This document shows positions 24,622-33,551 of a DNA stretch of 54,660 nucleotides, piece after piece. Made by a program: the position numbers and the translations under genes. The DNA is from Bacteroidota bacterium (GTDB lineage Bacteria > Bacteroidota > Bacteroidia > Bacteroidales > VadinHA17), in assembly GCA_003250475.1 (NCBI GenBank), contig QKGI01000144.1:1-54660 (forward strand), read 5' to 3'. The stretch's first letter is position 1; every line of letters begins with the position of its first letter. The notes under the pieces were generated by a model, which was given only the letters and a program-made list of their open reading frames with translations, was not told where the DNA came from and did no database searches.

Positions 24622-27072
24622 ATGAAGATTTCTTATAACTGGCTCAGGGAGTACCTTGACTTTGATGCGGGCGTGGAGGAGCTATCTGCCATACTCACAG
24701 GCCTGGGACTCGAAGTAGAAGGTGTTGAAGAATGGGTCTCTGTCAGGGGGGGCATGAAGGGTGTGGTTGTTGGCAGGGTACTTACCTGCGGTAAGCATCC
24801 TGACGCTGACAGGCTTAGTGTAACCACCGTGGACACCGGGGGACCGGAACCGCTGAACATTGTATGCGGTGCCCCCAATGTGGCAGCCGGACAGCTTGTG
24901 CCTGTAGCCCTGCCCGGCACCATGGTCTTCCATGGAAATGAGCAGTTTGAGATAAAACGTTCAAAGATACGCGGACAGGTCTCTGAGGGTATGATATGCG
25001 CAGAGGATGAGCTGGGGATAGGGACAGGCCATGAAGGCATCATCGTCCTCGATAGCTCTGCCCGCCCGGGGATGCCTGCAGCAGAGTATTTCGGTGTGGT
25101 TACGGACACTGTTTTCGAGATAGGCCTGACGCCCAACCGCATCGATTGCAGCTCCCACTACGGCGTAGCACGTGACCTGGCAGCCTATTTCAACCTGCAG
25201 AAGCCTGTCAGGGCTAAACTGCCCGAGGTAAAAGAACTTGAAAAAGAGAGGGAAGAAGGGTCGGTCAGTGTCACCGTGGAGGCTGAGGATGCCTGTATAA
25301 GATATTCCGGGCTGACCATCAGAGGTATTACTGTTGGTCCTTCACCGGCATGGCTTCAGAACAGGCTCAGGTCAATAGGCCTGAACCCCATAAACAATGT
25401 CGTTGACATCACAAACTTCGTCTTGCACGAGACCGGGCAACCACTGCATGCCTTTGACGCTGCTGCCATAACAGGTAACAGGGTGATAGTGAAGAAGCTG
25501 CCTGAAAGGACAAAGTTCGTGACCCTCGACGGTATTGAGCGTGAGCTGTCGCAGTCAGACCTCATGATATGCAATGAGAAGGAAGGGATGTGTATCGCCG
25601 GCGTCTTTGGCGGTAAGAAGTCAGGAGTGACTGAGACCACCACGGATCTCTTTCTGGAAAGCGCCACCTTCAGCCCTGTCTCAGTACGCCGTACATCACG
25701 CCGTCACGACCTCCATACCGACGCCTCATACCGGTTTGAGAGAGGCACAGACCCCGCCATGACCATCTATGCCCTCAGAAGGGCTGCCAGGCTCATAAAA
25801 GAACTGGCCGGGGGAGAGATCACCGGTGATATAAAAGATATCTACCCCTCACCTGTCAGGAAAGCTGTGGTAAGATATTCTCTTGACCGTATGAACAGGC
25901 TAATAGGCAAGGAGATACCTCCGGAGACCGTGAAGACTATCCTCTATAGCCTGGACATAAATATCACAGAAGAGACTCCCGGGAACCTGACCCTTGAGAT
26001 TCCCTCCTACCGCGTCGACGTTACCAGGGAGGCAGACGTCACCGAGGAGGTCCTCAGGATCTATGGGTATGACAATATCGGGATCAGCAGCGAGATGCAC
26101 TCCATGCTCTCACATACTGACAAACCGGACCGTGAGAGGGTTGCGGCCAACATGGCTGAGATGCTCTCCGGCAACGGATTTGCGGAGATAATGTGTAACT
26201 CGCTCACCCCTGCAGCATGGTTTGAGACTACGGGCGACTTCAATACGGAGGCGATGGTCAGGCTGGCAAATCCTCTCAGCAATGACCTCAATGTCATGCG
26301 TATGTCTCTCCTCCCGGGCATGATAAACACAATAGCATGGAACCTGAACAGGCAGAACAGCGACCTGAGACTCTTCGAGCTGGGTTATGTATACAGGAGG
26401 AAAGATGGCAGGGGAACACTTGAGATCACTGACAACTACAGTGAGCAGCAGATACTGGCGCTCGCCGTCACAGGTAATATGAACGGGAAGAGATGGAATG
26501 CCCCCGAGACACCATCAGGCTTCTTCCATCTGAAAGGGTATATTGAGATGGTACTCTCCCGGTTCGGAATAAAACAGAGGGAGATCACCACAACGGAAGA
26601 TACCCCCGGATGGTTTAGCGAAGGGCTGAAACTCACTGCCGATGGACTGGAAATTGCCTCGTACGGAAAAATATCCAGGAAATACCTTGCCATGTTCGAT
26701 GTCAGGCAGGATATCTTTTACGGCGAGATAGTATGGGAAAACATCATCACCCTGGTTAAAACGAAATCGATCCGTTTCAGCGAACTGCCCAGGTATCCCT
26801 GGGTACGCCGCGACCTTGCGCTGGTTCTTGACAGGTCAGTCAGGTTCAGCCAGATACGCGACCTGGCTTTTAAAACTGAACGTAATTTGCTACAGGATAT
26901 CGACCTGTTTGATGTCTACGAGAGTGATGCCATAGGAAAGGACAAAAAGTCCTACGCCATAAGTTTCATCTTAAGAGACGAGAGGCAGACTCTTACGGAA
27001 AAGAATATCGAAAAGGTGATGGGTGCTCTGATAAGAGCCTTTGAGCAAGGGTTTGGAGCTACACTGCGATGA
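24622..27072 (+). CDS. pheT: Phenylalanine-tRNA ligase beta subunit
   Basis: PheT is the large subunit of the (alpha-beta)2 enzyme that charges tRNA-Phe. The 816-residue protein has the complete domain series: N-terminal KISYNWLREYLDF, the tRNA-binding OB-fold (VVVGRVLTCGKHPDADRLS), the B3/B4 editing domain (FERGTDPAMTIYALRRAA), B5 (RYSLDRMNRLIGKEIPPETV), the catalytic-like core, and the C-terminal anticodon-binding FDX-ACB domain (RYPWVRRDLALVLDRSVRFSQ is near its start). pheS is not in the window. Its stop overlaps the following prenyltransferase start by 4 bases. Confidence 0.97.
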   Translation: MKISYNWLREYLDFDAGVEELSAILTGLGLEVEGVEEWVSVRGGMKGVVVGRVLTCGKHPDADRLSVTTVDTGGPEPLNIVCGAPNVAAGQLVPVALPGTMVFHGNEQFEIKRSKIRGQVSEGMICAEDELGIGTGHEGIIVLDSSARPGMPAAEYFGVVTDTVFEIGLTPNRIDCSSHYGVARDLAAYFNLQKPVRAKLPEVKELEKEREEGSVSVTVEAEDACIRYSGLTIRGITVGPSPAWLQNRLRSIGLNPINNVVDITNFVLHETGQPLHAFDAAAITGNRVIVKKLPERTKFVTLDGIERELSQSDLMICNEKEGMCIAGVFGGKKSGVTETTTDLFLESATFSPVSVRRTSRRHDLHTDASYRFERGTDPAMTIYALRRAARLIKELAGGEITGDIKDIYPSPVRKAVVRYSLDRMNRLIGKEIPPETVKTILYSLDINITEETPGNLTLEIPSYRVDVTREADVTEEVLRIYGYDNIGISSEMHSMLSHTDKPDRERVAANMAEMLSGNGFAEIMCNSLTPAAWFETTGDFNTEAMVRLANPLSNDLNVMRMSLLPGMINTIAWNLNRQNSDLRLFELGYVYRRKDGRGTLEITDNYSEQQILALAVTGNMNGKRWNAPETPSGFFHLKGYIEMVLSRFGIKQREITTTEDTPGWFSEGLKLTADGLEIASYGKISRKYLAMFDVRQDIFYGEIVWENIITLVKTKSIRFSELPRYPWVRRDLALVLDRSVRFSQIRDLAFKTERNLLQDIDLFDVYESDAIGKDKKSYAISFILRDERQTLTEKNIEKVMGALIRAFEQGFGATLR

Positions 27073-27947
27073 AAAAGCTGCTGGGCAGGACACATGATTA
27101 TCTTTCGCTCATCAAGTTCAGTCATACTGTCTTTGCCATGCCTTTTGCCGTTGCCGGTTACTTTCTCGGGGCTACGCTCCCGGGGTACGGCTTCACGCTG
27201 AAAACATTCCTGCCGGTGCTGGCATGTATGGTCTTCGCCAGGAGTGCAGCCATGGCTTTCAACCGTTATGCCGACCTGCATTTTGATATGCTTAATCCAA
27301 GGACCGCAAAGCGTGAATTGCCTTCAGGGAAAATATCAAAAAAACAGGCTCTGACATTTGTTATCATCAGTTCACTTCTCTTCATTACCTCGGCCGCCCT
27401 TCTCAACCGCCTGACGCTTGTCCTCTCACCGGTTGCATTACTGATCATCCTCGGCTACAGCTATACCAAGAGGTTTACTCCCCTATGCCACCTGGTGCTG
27501 GGTCTCGGTCTGAGTCTCGCCCCGGTCGGGGCCTATATAGCAGTCACCGGCGCCTTTGCCCTTCTTCCTGTGATATATTCATTTATCGTGCTGACATGGG
27601 TAAGCGGATTCGATATCATCTATGCCTTGCAGGACGACCAGTTTGACCGGGATGCCGGGCTCTATTCCATACCTGCCGTATTAACGCGAAGGAAAGCCCT
27701 GACGATATCTGCAGCCCTGCATGCAGTCTCGGTGCTGATGGTGGCCCTGGCAGGCATCGCCGGACAATCAGGTTATATATACTGGACAGGGGCTGTGATC
27801 TTCGTGGGTATGCTCATCTACCAGCACCTTATTGTAAAACCCGGCGACCTCAGCAGGGTAAACATGGCCTTCGGGACCACCAACGGGATAGCCGGTGTCA
27901 TCTTCGGTCTCGCGGTGATGCTCGACCTGCTGATCTTCAGAACTTAA
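27069..27947 (+). CDS. UbiA-family prenyltransferase, possibly of menaquinone synthesis
   Basis: The 292-residue integral membrane enzyme attaches an isoprenoid chain to an aromatic acceptor. It has both Asp-rich prenyl-diphosphate motifs: NRYADLHFDMLNPRTAKRELP in the first half and DIIYALQDDQFDRDAGLYSIP in the second, with about eight membrane helices. It resembles the 4-hydroxybenzoate-type branch rather than MenA. With mqnA in the same window, a MqnP-like role in the futalosine menaquinone pathway is a reasonable inference. It overlaps pheT at its start and the convergent DUF3078 gene by 11 bases at its end. Confidence 0.9.
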   Translation: MKKLLGRTHDYLSLIKFSHTVFAMPFAVAGYFLGATLPGYGFTLKTFLPVLACMVFARSAAMAFNRYADLHFDMLNPRTAKRELPSGKISKKQALTFVIISSLLFITSAALLNRLTLVLSPVALLIILGYSYTKRFTPLCHLVLGLGLSLAPVGAYIAVTGAFALLPVIYSFIVLTWVSGFDIIYALQDDQFDRDAGLYSIPAVLTRRKALTISAALHAVSVLMVALAGIAGQSGYIYWTGAVIFVGMLIYQHLIVKPGDLSRVNMAFGTTNGIAGVIFGLAVMLDLLIFRT

Positions 27948-29826
27948 AGACGAAAGATACACCGAGGAGCTCATTGAACTGCACCATAGGTGCCTTCTTC
28001 TGCTTACCGTCAGTCCCGAGAACAGGCTCACCGTCACTGAAGACAGGCAGAAGAGTGTTATCATCATATATCAGGTGAACATTAACCCTCAGATCGGTAA
28101 ACCAGTTCAGTGGCATGGTGGCAACCATCTCCCAGTCAACGTCAACATTCTGCGGCTTCGAGAGGAAGTTACTGAAGAACTGTATCTTGTTGGTCATGTT
28201 AAGCTTCTCGAACAGTACAACCTTGCTGTTGATAGTCAGGTAGGCTCCCAGTTCGTTCTTTGACCTCCGGTCAGCCGCAATTCCGTATTTTGTCTGGTTG
28301 ATGTTGGCTGTATCGGTTACAAACGTTCCCTTGTATGAAACAGGGGAGAAACTGATGGAGGTGGTTTTGTTGGGTTTGTACTCAAGACCATAACCCAGGA
28401 TGAAGGTGGCAGGGTTGAAGAACTTGGACACCAGGACTGACGTTGTATCGTTGGGATAGGTATACCCCGGCAGGAACTGGGTCTTCATCTGGAACAACCC
28501 CGAGAGGTCAAATTTCCCGAATGCCTTATGATTGATCTTGGCATTAATCTCCAGTATGTCAAGGTTCTTCCTTATACCACCGTACTTTCCCGAGGCCTGC
28601 AACCCCAGTGCAAAACGTGCCGTGGTGGCTGAATTCACATTGCTCACCTTGTTGTTGTAGTTGATGGCAGAAGTAACATCAAGTACCGACGAGATGTTGT
28701 TCTCTCCACCCTTGGCCCAGTTGGAGACCACACCCTGCGAGAGCAGGTAAGAGAGGTCTGTCTTGAACTTCCACAGGTTGGTTTTGATCTTGCTCAGTGC
28801 CACTCTGCGCAGATTCTGCTCCATGGCCGTTGTCACATTAACGTGGGTATCTACATACCTGTCATGCCATACCTGCTTCCTGAAGAGGACCCCCTCCTCC
28901 GCCCTGAGCGAAATGGTATTTCTCTCCGGGTTGCCTACCCATACCGTAACAGAGTCCTTGTCCCCGTCCGGCAGCCAGAACCGGATCAGGTTGTCTGACC
29001 TGCCGTTAAGCCAGACATCCGCTCCCCTGCCCTTCTCACTCATTATCTTTACCTGTACCGAGTCACGTGCTTCAAGGTAACCAATGAGGGAGGTGACGGC
29101 TGCCTCGAGAGAGTCGGTAACATACGGGTTCCTGAGATACCTGAAGGGGAACTCACTCCTGTAAAGCGATGCTTCCGGCAGGGTATCGGTGATCACCAGG
29201 ACTATAGTGTCATTGGTAGCATGAGGCAGTCTTACCGGTATAAAATCCCGCATCAGTATGTATACTGAATCATTAAGCCTGAGCGTATCGTTCCTGAGAA
29301 CAGGCTTTGCGTCAGCCGAGAGTCTGACCTTTTCAAGTTTCCTCCCTGCCTTTATGAACATCTCATCCGTGACAGGATGAACGGCGGCAGTATCCGCGGC
29401 AGCCGAATCAGCCTGCATGACTGGAAGTATAATCCTCACAGAATCAAAGACGTAATAGTTCTCCGCCGGTACCCTGATGTTTTCATACCCATAGCCTGAG
29501 AGGTATTTTATCAGAGTGTCAGCAGGAGGCCTGGAGGCAAGCCACACAAGGCTTCTTAATGCTTCCCGCAGAGGATCATTGCTTCTCTTCCACATTGAAG
29601 GGGAGGAATAGACCTTCTCAAGAAACCTGAGTGAGGCCGCATGATCAAGATGCACATCCTGGGGACCGGATATACCCGGCAACGGCGATGCTTTAACCTG
29701 CCTGACAACATGTTCCGTAACAACTGCAGTATCGGTTGGAGTAACTTCGGCAACCTGCCCTGAGAGGGTCAGGCTCACCGGAAGGCAATAAAAAATCAAA
29801 AGAATCTTAGTGGTTCTCAATCTCAT
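27937..29826 (-). CDS. DUF3078-type outer-membrane-associated protein
   Basis: The 629-residue exported protein has a signal peptide (ending near LTLSGQVAE). The first half is low in recognisable motifs. The second half (about 340-629) carries the features of DUF3078 proteins of Bacteroidota: NLWKFKTDLSYLLSQGVVSNWAKGGENNISS, alternating polar/apolar strands such as TTARFALGLQASGKYGG, and a C-terminal LLGVSFVFKF ending in Phe, all consistent with an outer-membrane beta-barrel. Function is not known. It has a -7 box at 29883-29890 on the minus strand. Confidence 0.85.
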   Translation of the reverse strand: MRLRTTKILLIFYCLPVSLTLSGQVAEVTPTDTAVVTEHVVRQVKASPLPGISGPQDVHLDHAASLRFLEKVYSSPSMWKRSNDPLREALRSLVWLASRPPADTLIKYLSGYGYENIRVPAENYYVFDSVRIILPVMQADSAAADTAAVHPVTDEMFIKAGRKLEKVRLSADAKPVLRNDTLRLNDSVYILMRDFIPVRLPHATNDTIVLVITDTLPEASLYRSEFPFRYLRNPYVTDSLEAAVTSLIGYLEARDSVQVKIMSEKGRGADVWLNGRSDNLIRFWLPDGDKDSVTVWVGNPERNTISLRAEEGVLFRKQVWHDRYVDTHVNVTTAMEQNLRRVALSKIKTNLWKFKTDLSYLLSQGVVSNWAKGGENNISSVLDVTSAINYNNKVSNVNSATTARFALGLQASGKYGGIRKNLDILEINAKINHKAFGKFDLSGLFQMKTQFLPGYTYPNDTTSVLVSKFFNPATFILGYGLEYKPNKTTSISFSPVSYKGTFVTDTANINQTKYGIAADRRSKNELGAYLTINSKVVLFEKLNMTNKIQFFSNFLSKPQNVDVDWEMVATMPLNWFTDLRVNVHLIYDDNTLLPVFSDGEPVLGTDGKQKKAPMVQFNELLGVSFVFKF

Positions 29827-29874
29827 CTCGCAATGTTTAAGCTATACAGGATTGTACCCGAAACGTAAAAAACA

Positions 29875-29882
29875 TATATTTG
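29875..29882 (+). promoter_or_regulatory. -7 box in front of the tnaA leader region
   Basis: TATATTTG matches TAnnTTTG exactly. If used, the transcript begins near 29889, 12 bases before a 24-codon open frame and about 180 bases before tnaA. It directly abuts the opposite-facing -7 box at 29883-29890. Confidence 0.5.
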
Positions 29883-29890
29883 CAAAAATA
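29883..29890 (-). promoter_or_regulatory. -7 box of the DUF3078 gene
   Basis: On the minus strand this is TATTTTTG, an exact TAnnTTTG match, 56 bases before the start codon at 29826. It touches the plus-strand -7 box without a gap. Confidence 0.55.
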
Positions 29891-29900
29891 GCTCATTTCA

Positions 29901-29975
29901 ATGATTTTCCGTCTTAACATCTGCATAAACAGAAAGCTGGTATACCGGAATATCAAAAACAGGGACGCATTCTAA
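29901..29975 (+). CDS. Possible 24-codon leader peptide upstream of tnaA
   Basis: A short frame runs from ATG 29901 to TAA 29975, starting 18 bases after an exact -7 box and ending 96 bases before tnaA. It begins MIFRLNICINRK and ends RNIKNRDAF. The E. coli tryptophanase operon has a 24-residue regulatory leader (TnaC) of which, from memory, the N-terminal part reads MNILHICVTSKW, so length, position and the L-x-I-C...K pattern look alike. However, this frame lacks the Trp and the final Pro that TnaC needs for tryptophan-induced stalling. It may be chance. Confidence 0.25.
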   Translation: MIFRLNICINRKLVYRNIKNRDAF

Positions 29976-30071
29976 GGCCCGGGAGTTGCATGCTTCAACG
30001 CACTTTTACTCCCATTACTTCCTTTTTCTTAAATCTTAAATCAAGTTTTCTAACCTTAATTCTTGTTTCCA

Positions 30072-31451
30072 ATGAGCTTACCATATTGTGAACCGTACAA
30101 AATAAAAATGGTGGAATCCCTGAGACAGAGCACTCCCGCTGAACGCGAGCAGTGGATAAGGGACGCCTCTTACAATCTTTTCAACCTTCGTTCGGAGCAG
30201 GTGTTTATTGATCTGCTCACCGATTCCGGCACAGGTGCCATGAGTGACAGGCAGTGGGGTGCCATAATGACCGGTGACGAGAGCTATGCCGGTGCATCAT
30301 CCTATTACCACCTTAAAGAAGCCATCCGCGACATCACCGGCTTCGAATATTTCCTTCCTACCCACCAGGGGCGTGCCGCGGAAAATGTTCTCTTCTCTGT
30401 TCTGGTGAAAGAGGGCGACATCATTCCCGGCAATGCACACTTTGACACTACCAAAGGACACATTGAATTCAGAAAAGCCACTGCTGTCGACTGTACTGTT
30501 GACATAGCGAGAAATATAGAAGCGGAAGACCCCTTCAAGGGAAATGTTGACCCCGAAAAGCTTGAGCAGGTCCTTAAGCAGACCCCCCGTGAGAGACTCG
30601 GATGTATTATCATGACCGTTACCAACAACACCGCCGGCGGTCAGCCGGTAAGCATGGCAAACCTGAGGGCTGCCAGGGAGCTGGCAGATAAATACGGGGT
30701 GTTGCTCATCATTGATTCTGCCCGTTTTGCTGAGAACGCTTACTTCATAAAGAGACGTGAAGAGGGTTACGCTGACAGGAGTATAAGGGATATCGCACGG
30801 GAGATGTTTTCATATGCCGACGGCATGACCATGAGCTCCAAGAAAGACGGTATAGTCAACATAGGAGGTTTTATCGGGTTCAGGGACAAGGAGCTGTTCC
30901 GCAGGGCCTCGACCTTTAATATCATGTTCGAGGGTTTTGTGACCTACGGGGGTATGGCGGGCCGTGATATGAACGCGCTGGCACAGGGTCTCTATGAAGG
31001 GACCGGCTATGAATACCTGGAAGCACGTATCAGCCAGGTGGCAAGACTGGGTGACAGGATTCACTCGGCAGGCATACCGATGCAGAGACCTGTCGGAGGT
31101 CATGCTGTCTTCATCGATGCGGGCAGGTTCCTGCCGCAGATCCCGGCGGAAGAGTTCCCGGCGCAGAGGCTGGCAGTGGAGATATACCTCGAGGGAGGCA
31201 TAAGAGGAACAGAGATAGGAACCCTGATGGCTGACCGTGACCCTGTGACCCGTAAGAACAGGTACCCGGAGCTGGAGCTGGTGAGACTGGCTGTTCCAAG
31301 GAGGGTATACACTGACAACCATATGGATTATGTGGCTGAAGCTGTGAAAAATGTATGGGAGAGACGGCAAAAGATAACCAGGGGCCTGGCAATAAAATGG
31401 GAGGCGCCAATCATGAGACACTTCACTGTGGAGCTTGGCCTGCTCTCCTGA
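30072..31451 (+). CDS. tnaA: Tryptophanase
   Basis: TnaA is a PLP enzyme that splits tryptophan into indole, pyruvate and ammonia. The 459-residue protein starts MSLPYCEPYKIKMVE (an in-frame TTG nine bases upstream is less likely). It shows the tryptophanase/tyrosine phenol-lyase hallmarks IDLLTDSGTGAMSDRQWG, FLPTHQGRAAENVLF, the PLP lysine in TMSSKKDGIVN and GGHAVFIDAGRF. The stretch VPGNAHFDTTKGHIEFRKA-type (here IPGNAHFDTTKGHIEFRKA) favours tryptophanase over tyrosine phenol-lyase, which has NMYFTTTRYH there. No tryptophan permease gene is adjacent. Confidence 0.93.
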   Translation: MSLPYCEPYKIKMVESLRQSTPAEREQWIRDASYNLFNLRSEQVFIDLLTDSGTGAMSDRQWGAIMTGDESYAGASSYYHLKEAIRDITGFEYFLPTHQGRAAENVLFSVLVKEGDIIPGNAHFDTTKGHIEFRKATAVDCTVDIARNIEAEDPFKGNVDPEKLEQVLKQTPRERLGCIIMTVTNNTAGGQPVSMANLRAARELADKYGVLLIIDSARFAENAYFIKRREEGYADRSIRDIAREMFSYADGMTMSSKKDGIVNIGGFIGFRDKELFRRASTFNIMFEGFVTYGGMAGRDMNALAQGLYEGTGYEYLEARISQVARLGDRIHSAGIPMQRPVGGHAVFIDAGRFLPQIPAEEFPAQRLAVEIYLEGGIRGTEIGTLMADRDPVTRKNRYPELELVRLAVPRRVYTDNHMDYVAEAVKNVWERRQKITRGLAIKWEAPIMRHFTVELGLLS

Positions 31452-31462
31452 CATAAAAAACC

Positions 31463-31470
31463 TATCTTTG
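31463..31470 (+). promoter_or_regulatory. -7 box of the yicC-gmk-nadD operon
   Basis: TATCTTTG matches TAnnTTTG exactly, 12 bases after the tnaA stop and 23 bases before the yicC start. Confidence 0.6.
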
Positions 31471-31492
31471 CCTGAGTTATTACTGACGCACG

Positions 31493-32368
31493 ATGATACG
31501 ATCAATGACCGGCTATGGCAAAGCCATGCTGGAGACAACCCACAGAAAGATAACCGTTGAGATAAAATCACTCAACAGCAAACAGGCCGATGTTAACACC
31601 AAGCTGCCGTGGCTTTTCAAGGAGAAAGAGCTGGATATCCGCAATATGGTCATCCGGAGACTGGAGAGAGGCAAGATCGACCTGACCATCAGCTTCGACG
31701 CCATGGACGAGGAACAGGTCCCGGTGATAAACAGGAACAATGTCAGGAACTACATGAACCAGCTCAGGGAGATAAGCGGTGAGCTGGGCATCAACAATGA
31801 ACAGGAGTTGCTTGCAATAGTCATGCGCCTGCCCGAGACACTGCGTACGGAGAAGCCCGAGCTGAGCGACGAGGAGTGGCAGAAGGTATCCGGCCTGGTG
31901 GATAATGCCCTCACTATGGCTGACATATACCGCCTGGAGGAAGGGAGGGCGATGGAGACCGACCTGGTTAAATCGGTTAACAGGATACTGGGCTACCTGG
32001 AGGACCTGGGTGCTGTCGAGGGAGACAGGCTGACACGTATCCGTGAGAAGCTCATGACATCACTTGGGGATACTGTCGGTATGGAAAACATTGACAAGAA
32101 CCGTTTTGAACAGGAGCTGATCTTCTACCTGGAGAAGCTGGATATCAACGAGGAGAAGGTACGCCTCAGGAAGCATTGCGACTACTTCCTTGAGACGATG
32201 GCAGCAGACGGAATGCACGGAAAAATGCTCAATTTCATCTCACAGGAGATGGGCCGCGAGATAAACACCATAGGATCCAAAGCCAATGATGCCTCCATGC
32301 AGAAGCTGGTGGTGATGATGAAAGATGAACTGGAGAAGGTTAAGGAACTGACACTTAACATTCTCTGA
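31493..32368 (+). CDS. yicC: YicC-family endoribonuclease
   Basis: The 291-residue protein begins MIRSMTGYGKA, the typical YicC N-terminus, and ends with the DUF1732-type C-terminal region (EKLDINEEKVRLRKHCDYF, GKMLNFISQEMGREINTIGSKANDA). E. coli YicC takes part in RNA decay, acting as an endoribonuclease. The length is normal. It is first in the compact unit yicC-gmk-nadD, 4 bases before gmk. Confidence 0.95.
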   Translation: MIRSMTGYGKAMLETTHRKITVEIKSLNSKQADVNTKLPWLFKEKELDIRNMVIRRLERGKIDLTISFDAMDEEQVPVINRNNVRNYMNQLREISGELGINNEQELLAIVMRLPETLRTEKPELSDEEWQKVSGLVDNALTMADIYRLEEGRAMETDLVKSVNRILGYLEDLGAVEGDRLTRIREKLMTSLGDTVGMENIDKNRFEQELIFYLEKLDINEEKVRLRKHCDYFLETMAADGMHGKMLNFISQEMGREINTIGSKANDASMQKLVVMMKDELEKVKELTLNIL

Positions 32369-32372
32369 TCTC

Positions 32373-32954
32373 ATGAAGCCCGGGAAGAGCATAAAGGTTT
32401 TAATCATCTCCGCACCGTCGGGAGCAGGAAAATCGACGCTTGTAAATCACCTGCTTGATGCCGGCCTCCCCCTCCTCTTCTCCATCTCAGCCACCAGCAG
32501 GAAGCCCAGGGGCACCGAGGCTGACGGTGTGGAATATTACTTTATCACTGCCGGTGAATTCAGGAGGCGCATCAGCCAGGGCCAGTTCGTCGAATGGCAG
32601 GAGGTCTACAGGGATCACTACTACGGAACGCTCAGGAGCGAGATCGACCGTATCAGCAATGAAGGAAAAATCCCCCTCTTTGACGTCGATGTGCAGGGAG
32701 GCATCAACCTGAAGAAGATCTTCGGTAACGATGCATTATCCCTGTTCATTATGCCTCCCTCGGTCGCGGAACTCAGGTCGAGGCTTCTCAGGAGGAAAAC
32801 AGACACCCTGGAGCAGATAGAGATGAGGGTGGAGAAAGCTGCCTCCGAGATACTGCTGGCCGACAGGTTTGACAGGGTGATAGTCAATGACGACCTCGAC
32901 AGGGCCTGTAGTGAGATAATGTCAGTTGTCAACGCCTTTATCGGAGAAAGATGA
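32373..32954 (+). CDS. gmk: Guanylate kinase
   Basis: Gmk phosphorylates GMP to GDP. The 193-residue protein has the P-loop SAPSGAGKSTLVNHLL, the GMP-binding stretch SISATSRKPRGTEADGVEYYF and the LFDVDVQGGINLKK strand. The length is normal. The yicC-gmk gene order is widespread in bacteria. It overlaps nadD by 4 bases (ATGA). Confidence 0.97.
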   Translation: MKPGKSIKVLIISAPSGAGKSTLVNHLLDAGLPLLFSISATSRKPRGTEADGVEYYFITAGEFRRRISQGQFVEWQEVYRDHYYGTLRSEIDRISNEGKIPLFDVDVQGGINLKKIFGNDALSLFIMPPSVAELRSRLLRRKTDTLEQIEMRVEKAASEILLADRFDRVIVNDDLDRACSEIMSVVNAFIGER

Positions 32955-33544
32955 CAGAGACAGGTCTATTCTTCGGTTCATTCAACCCGGTGCATATAGG
33001 TCATATGGCCATAGCGAACTATATAGCCGAATACTCATCCCTGAAGGAGATATGGTTCGTCGTTAGTCCTCATAATCCCCTGAAGAATAAAGAGTCTCTT
33101 CTCAAGGACCGTGACCGGCTCTACATGACAGAGCTGGCGATAGGTGATGACCCGCGCTTCAGGGTCTCGGATATTGAATTTACACTCCCCCGGCCCTCTT
33201 ACACTATCGACACGCTTTCTCACCTAGTCGAAAAGAACCCCTCACGCACATTCACCCTGATAATGGGAGAGGATAACCTGACCACCATCCATAAATGGAA
33301 GAATGCGGAGATGCTTGTAAGGCAGTATCCGATATTTGTCTACCCGAGGCTCTATCCCGGTACCGGCACAAATGAGCAGGCAAAAGAGATTATCTCACAT
33401 GCCTCGGTCACGATGACCGATGCACCGGTGATGGAGATATCGGGCACTTTTATCAGGAGTGCCATAAAAGAGGGCAGGGATGTCTCTTGGTTTGTACCGT
33501 CGCCTGTCTGGAAATACATCCGTGAGATGCATTTCTACGAATAA
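32951..33544 (+). CDS. nadD: Nicotinate-nucleotide adenylyltransferase
   Basis: NadD joins ATP and nicotinate mononucleotide to form deamido-NAD, the penultimate NAD step. The 197-residue protein has the nucleotidyltransferase motif FGSFNPVHIGHMAIANY, then VVSPHNPLKNK, RVSDIEFTLPRPSYTIDTL, MGEDNL and the C-terminal ISGTFIRSAIKEGRDVSWFVP with the ISxTxxR signature. The length is normal. It is last in the yicC-gmk-nadD unit and is followed directly by a tandem repeat. Confidence 0.96.
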   Translation: MTETGLFFGSFNPVHIGHMAIANYIAEYSSLKEIWFVVSPHNPLKNKESLLKDRDRLYMTELAIGDDPRFRVSDIEFTLPRPSYTIDTLSHLVEKNPSRTFTLIMGEDNLTTIHKWKNAEMLVRQYPIFVYPRLYPGTGTNEQAKEIISHASVTMTDAPVMEISGTFIRSAIKEGRDVSWFVPSPVWKYIREMHFYE

Positions 33545-33551
33545 CCTCAAA

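Noticed and set aside
24633-25142. 169-codon open frame on the minus strand opposite pheT
   Set aside because: It is antisense to the intact tRNA-binding domain of pheT, and the translation is Ser/Pro/Thr-rich with no domain.
30810-31571. 253-codon open frame on the minus strand opposite tnaA and the start of yicC
   Set aside because: It lies antisense to the well-supported tryptophanase, has no recognisable domain, and is a by-product of codon use in the real gene.
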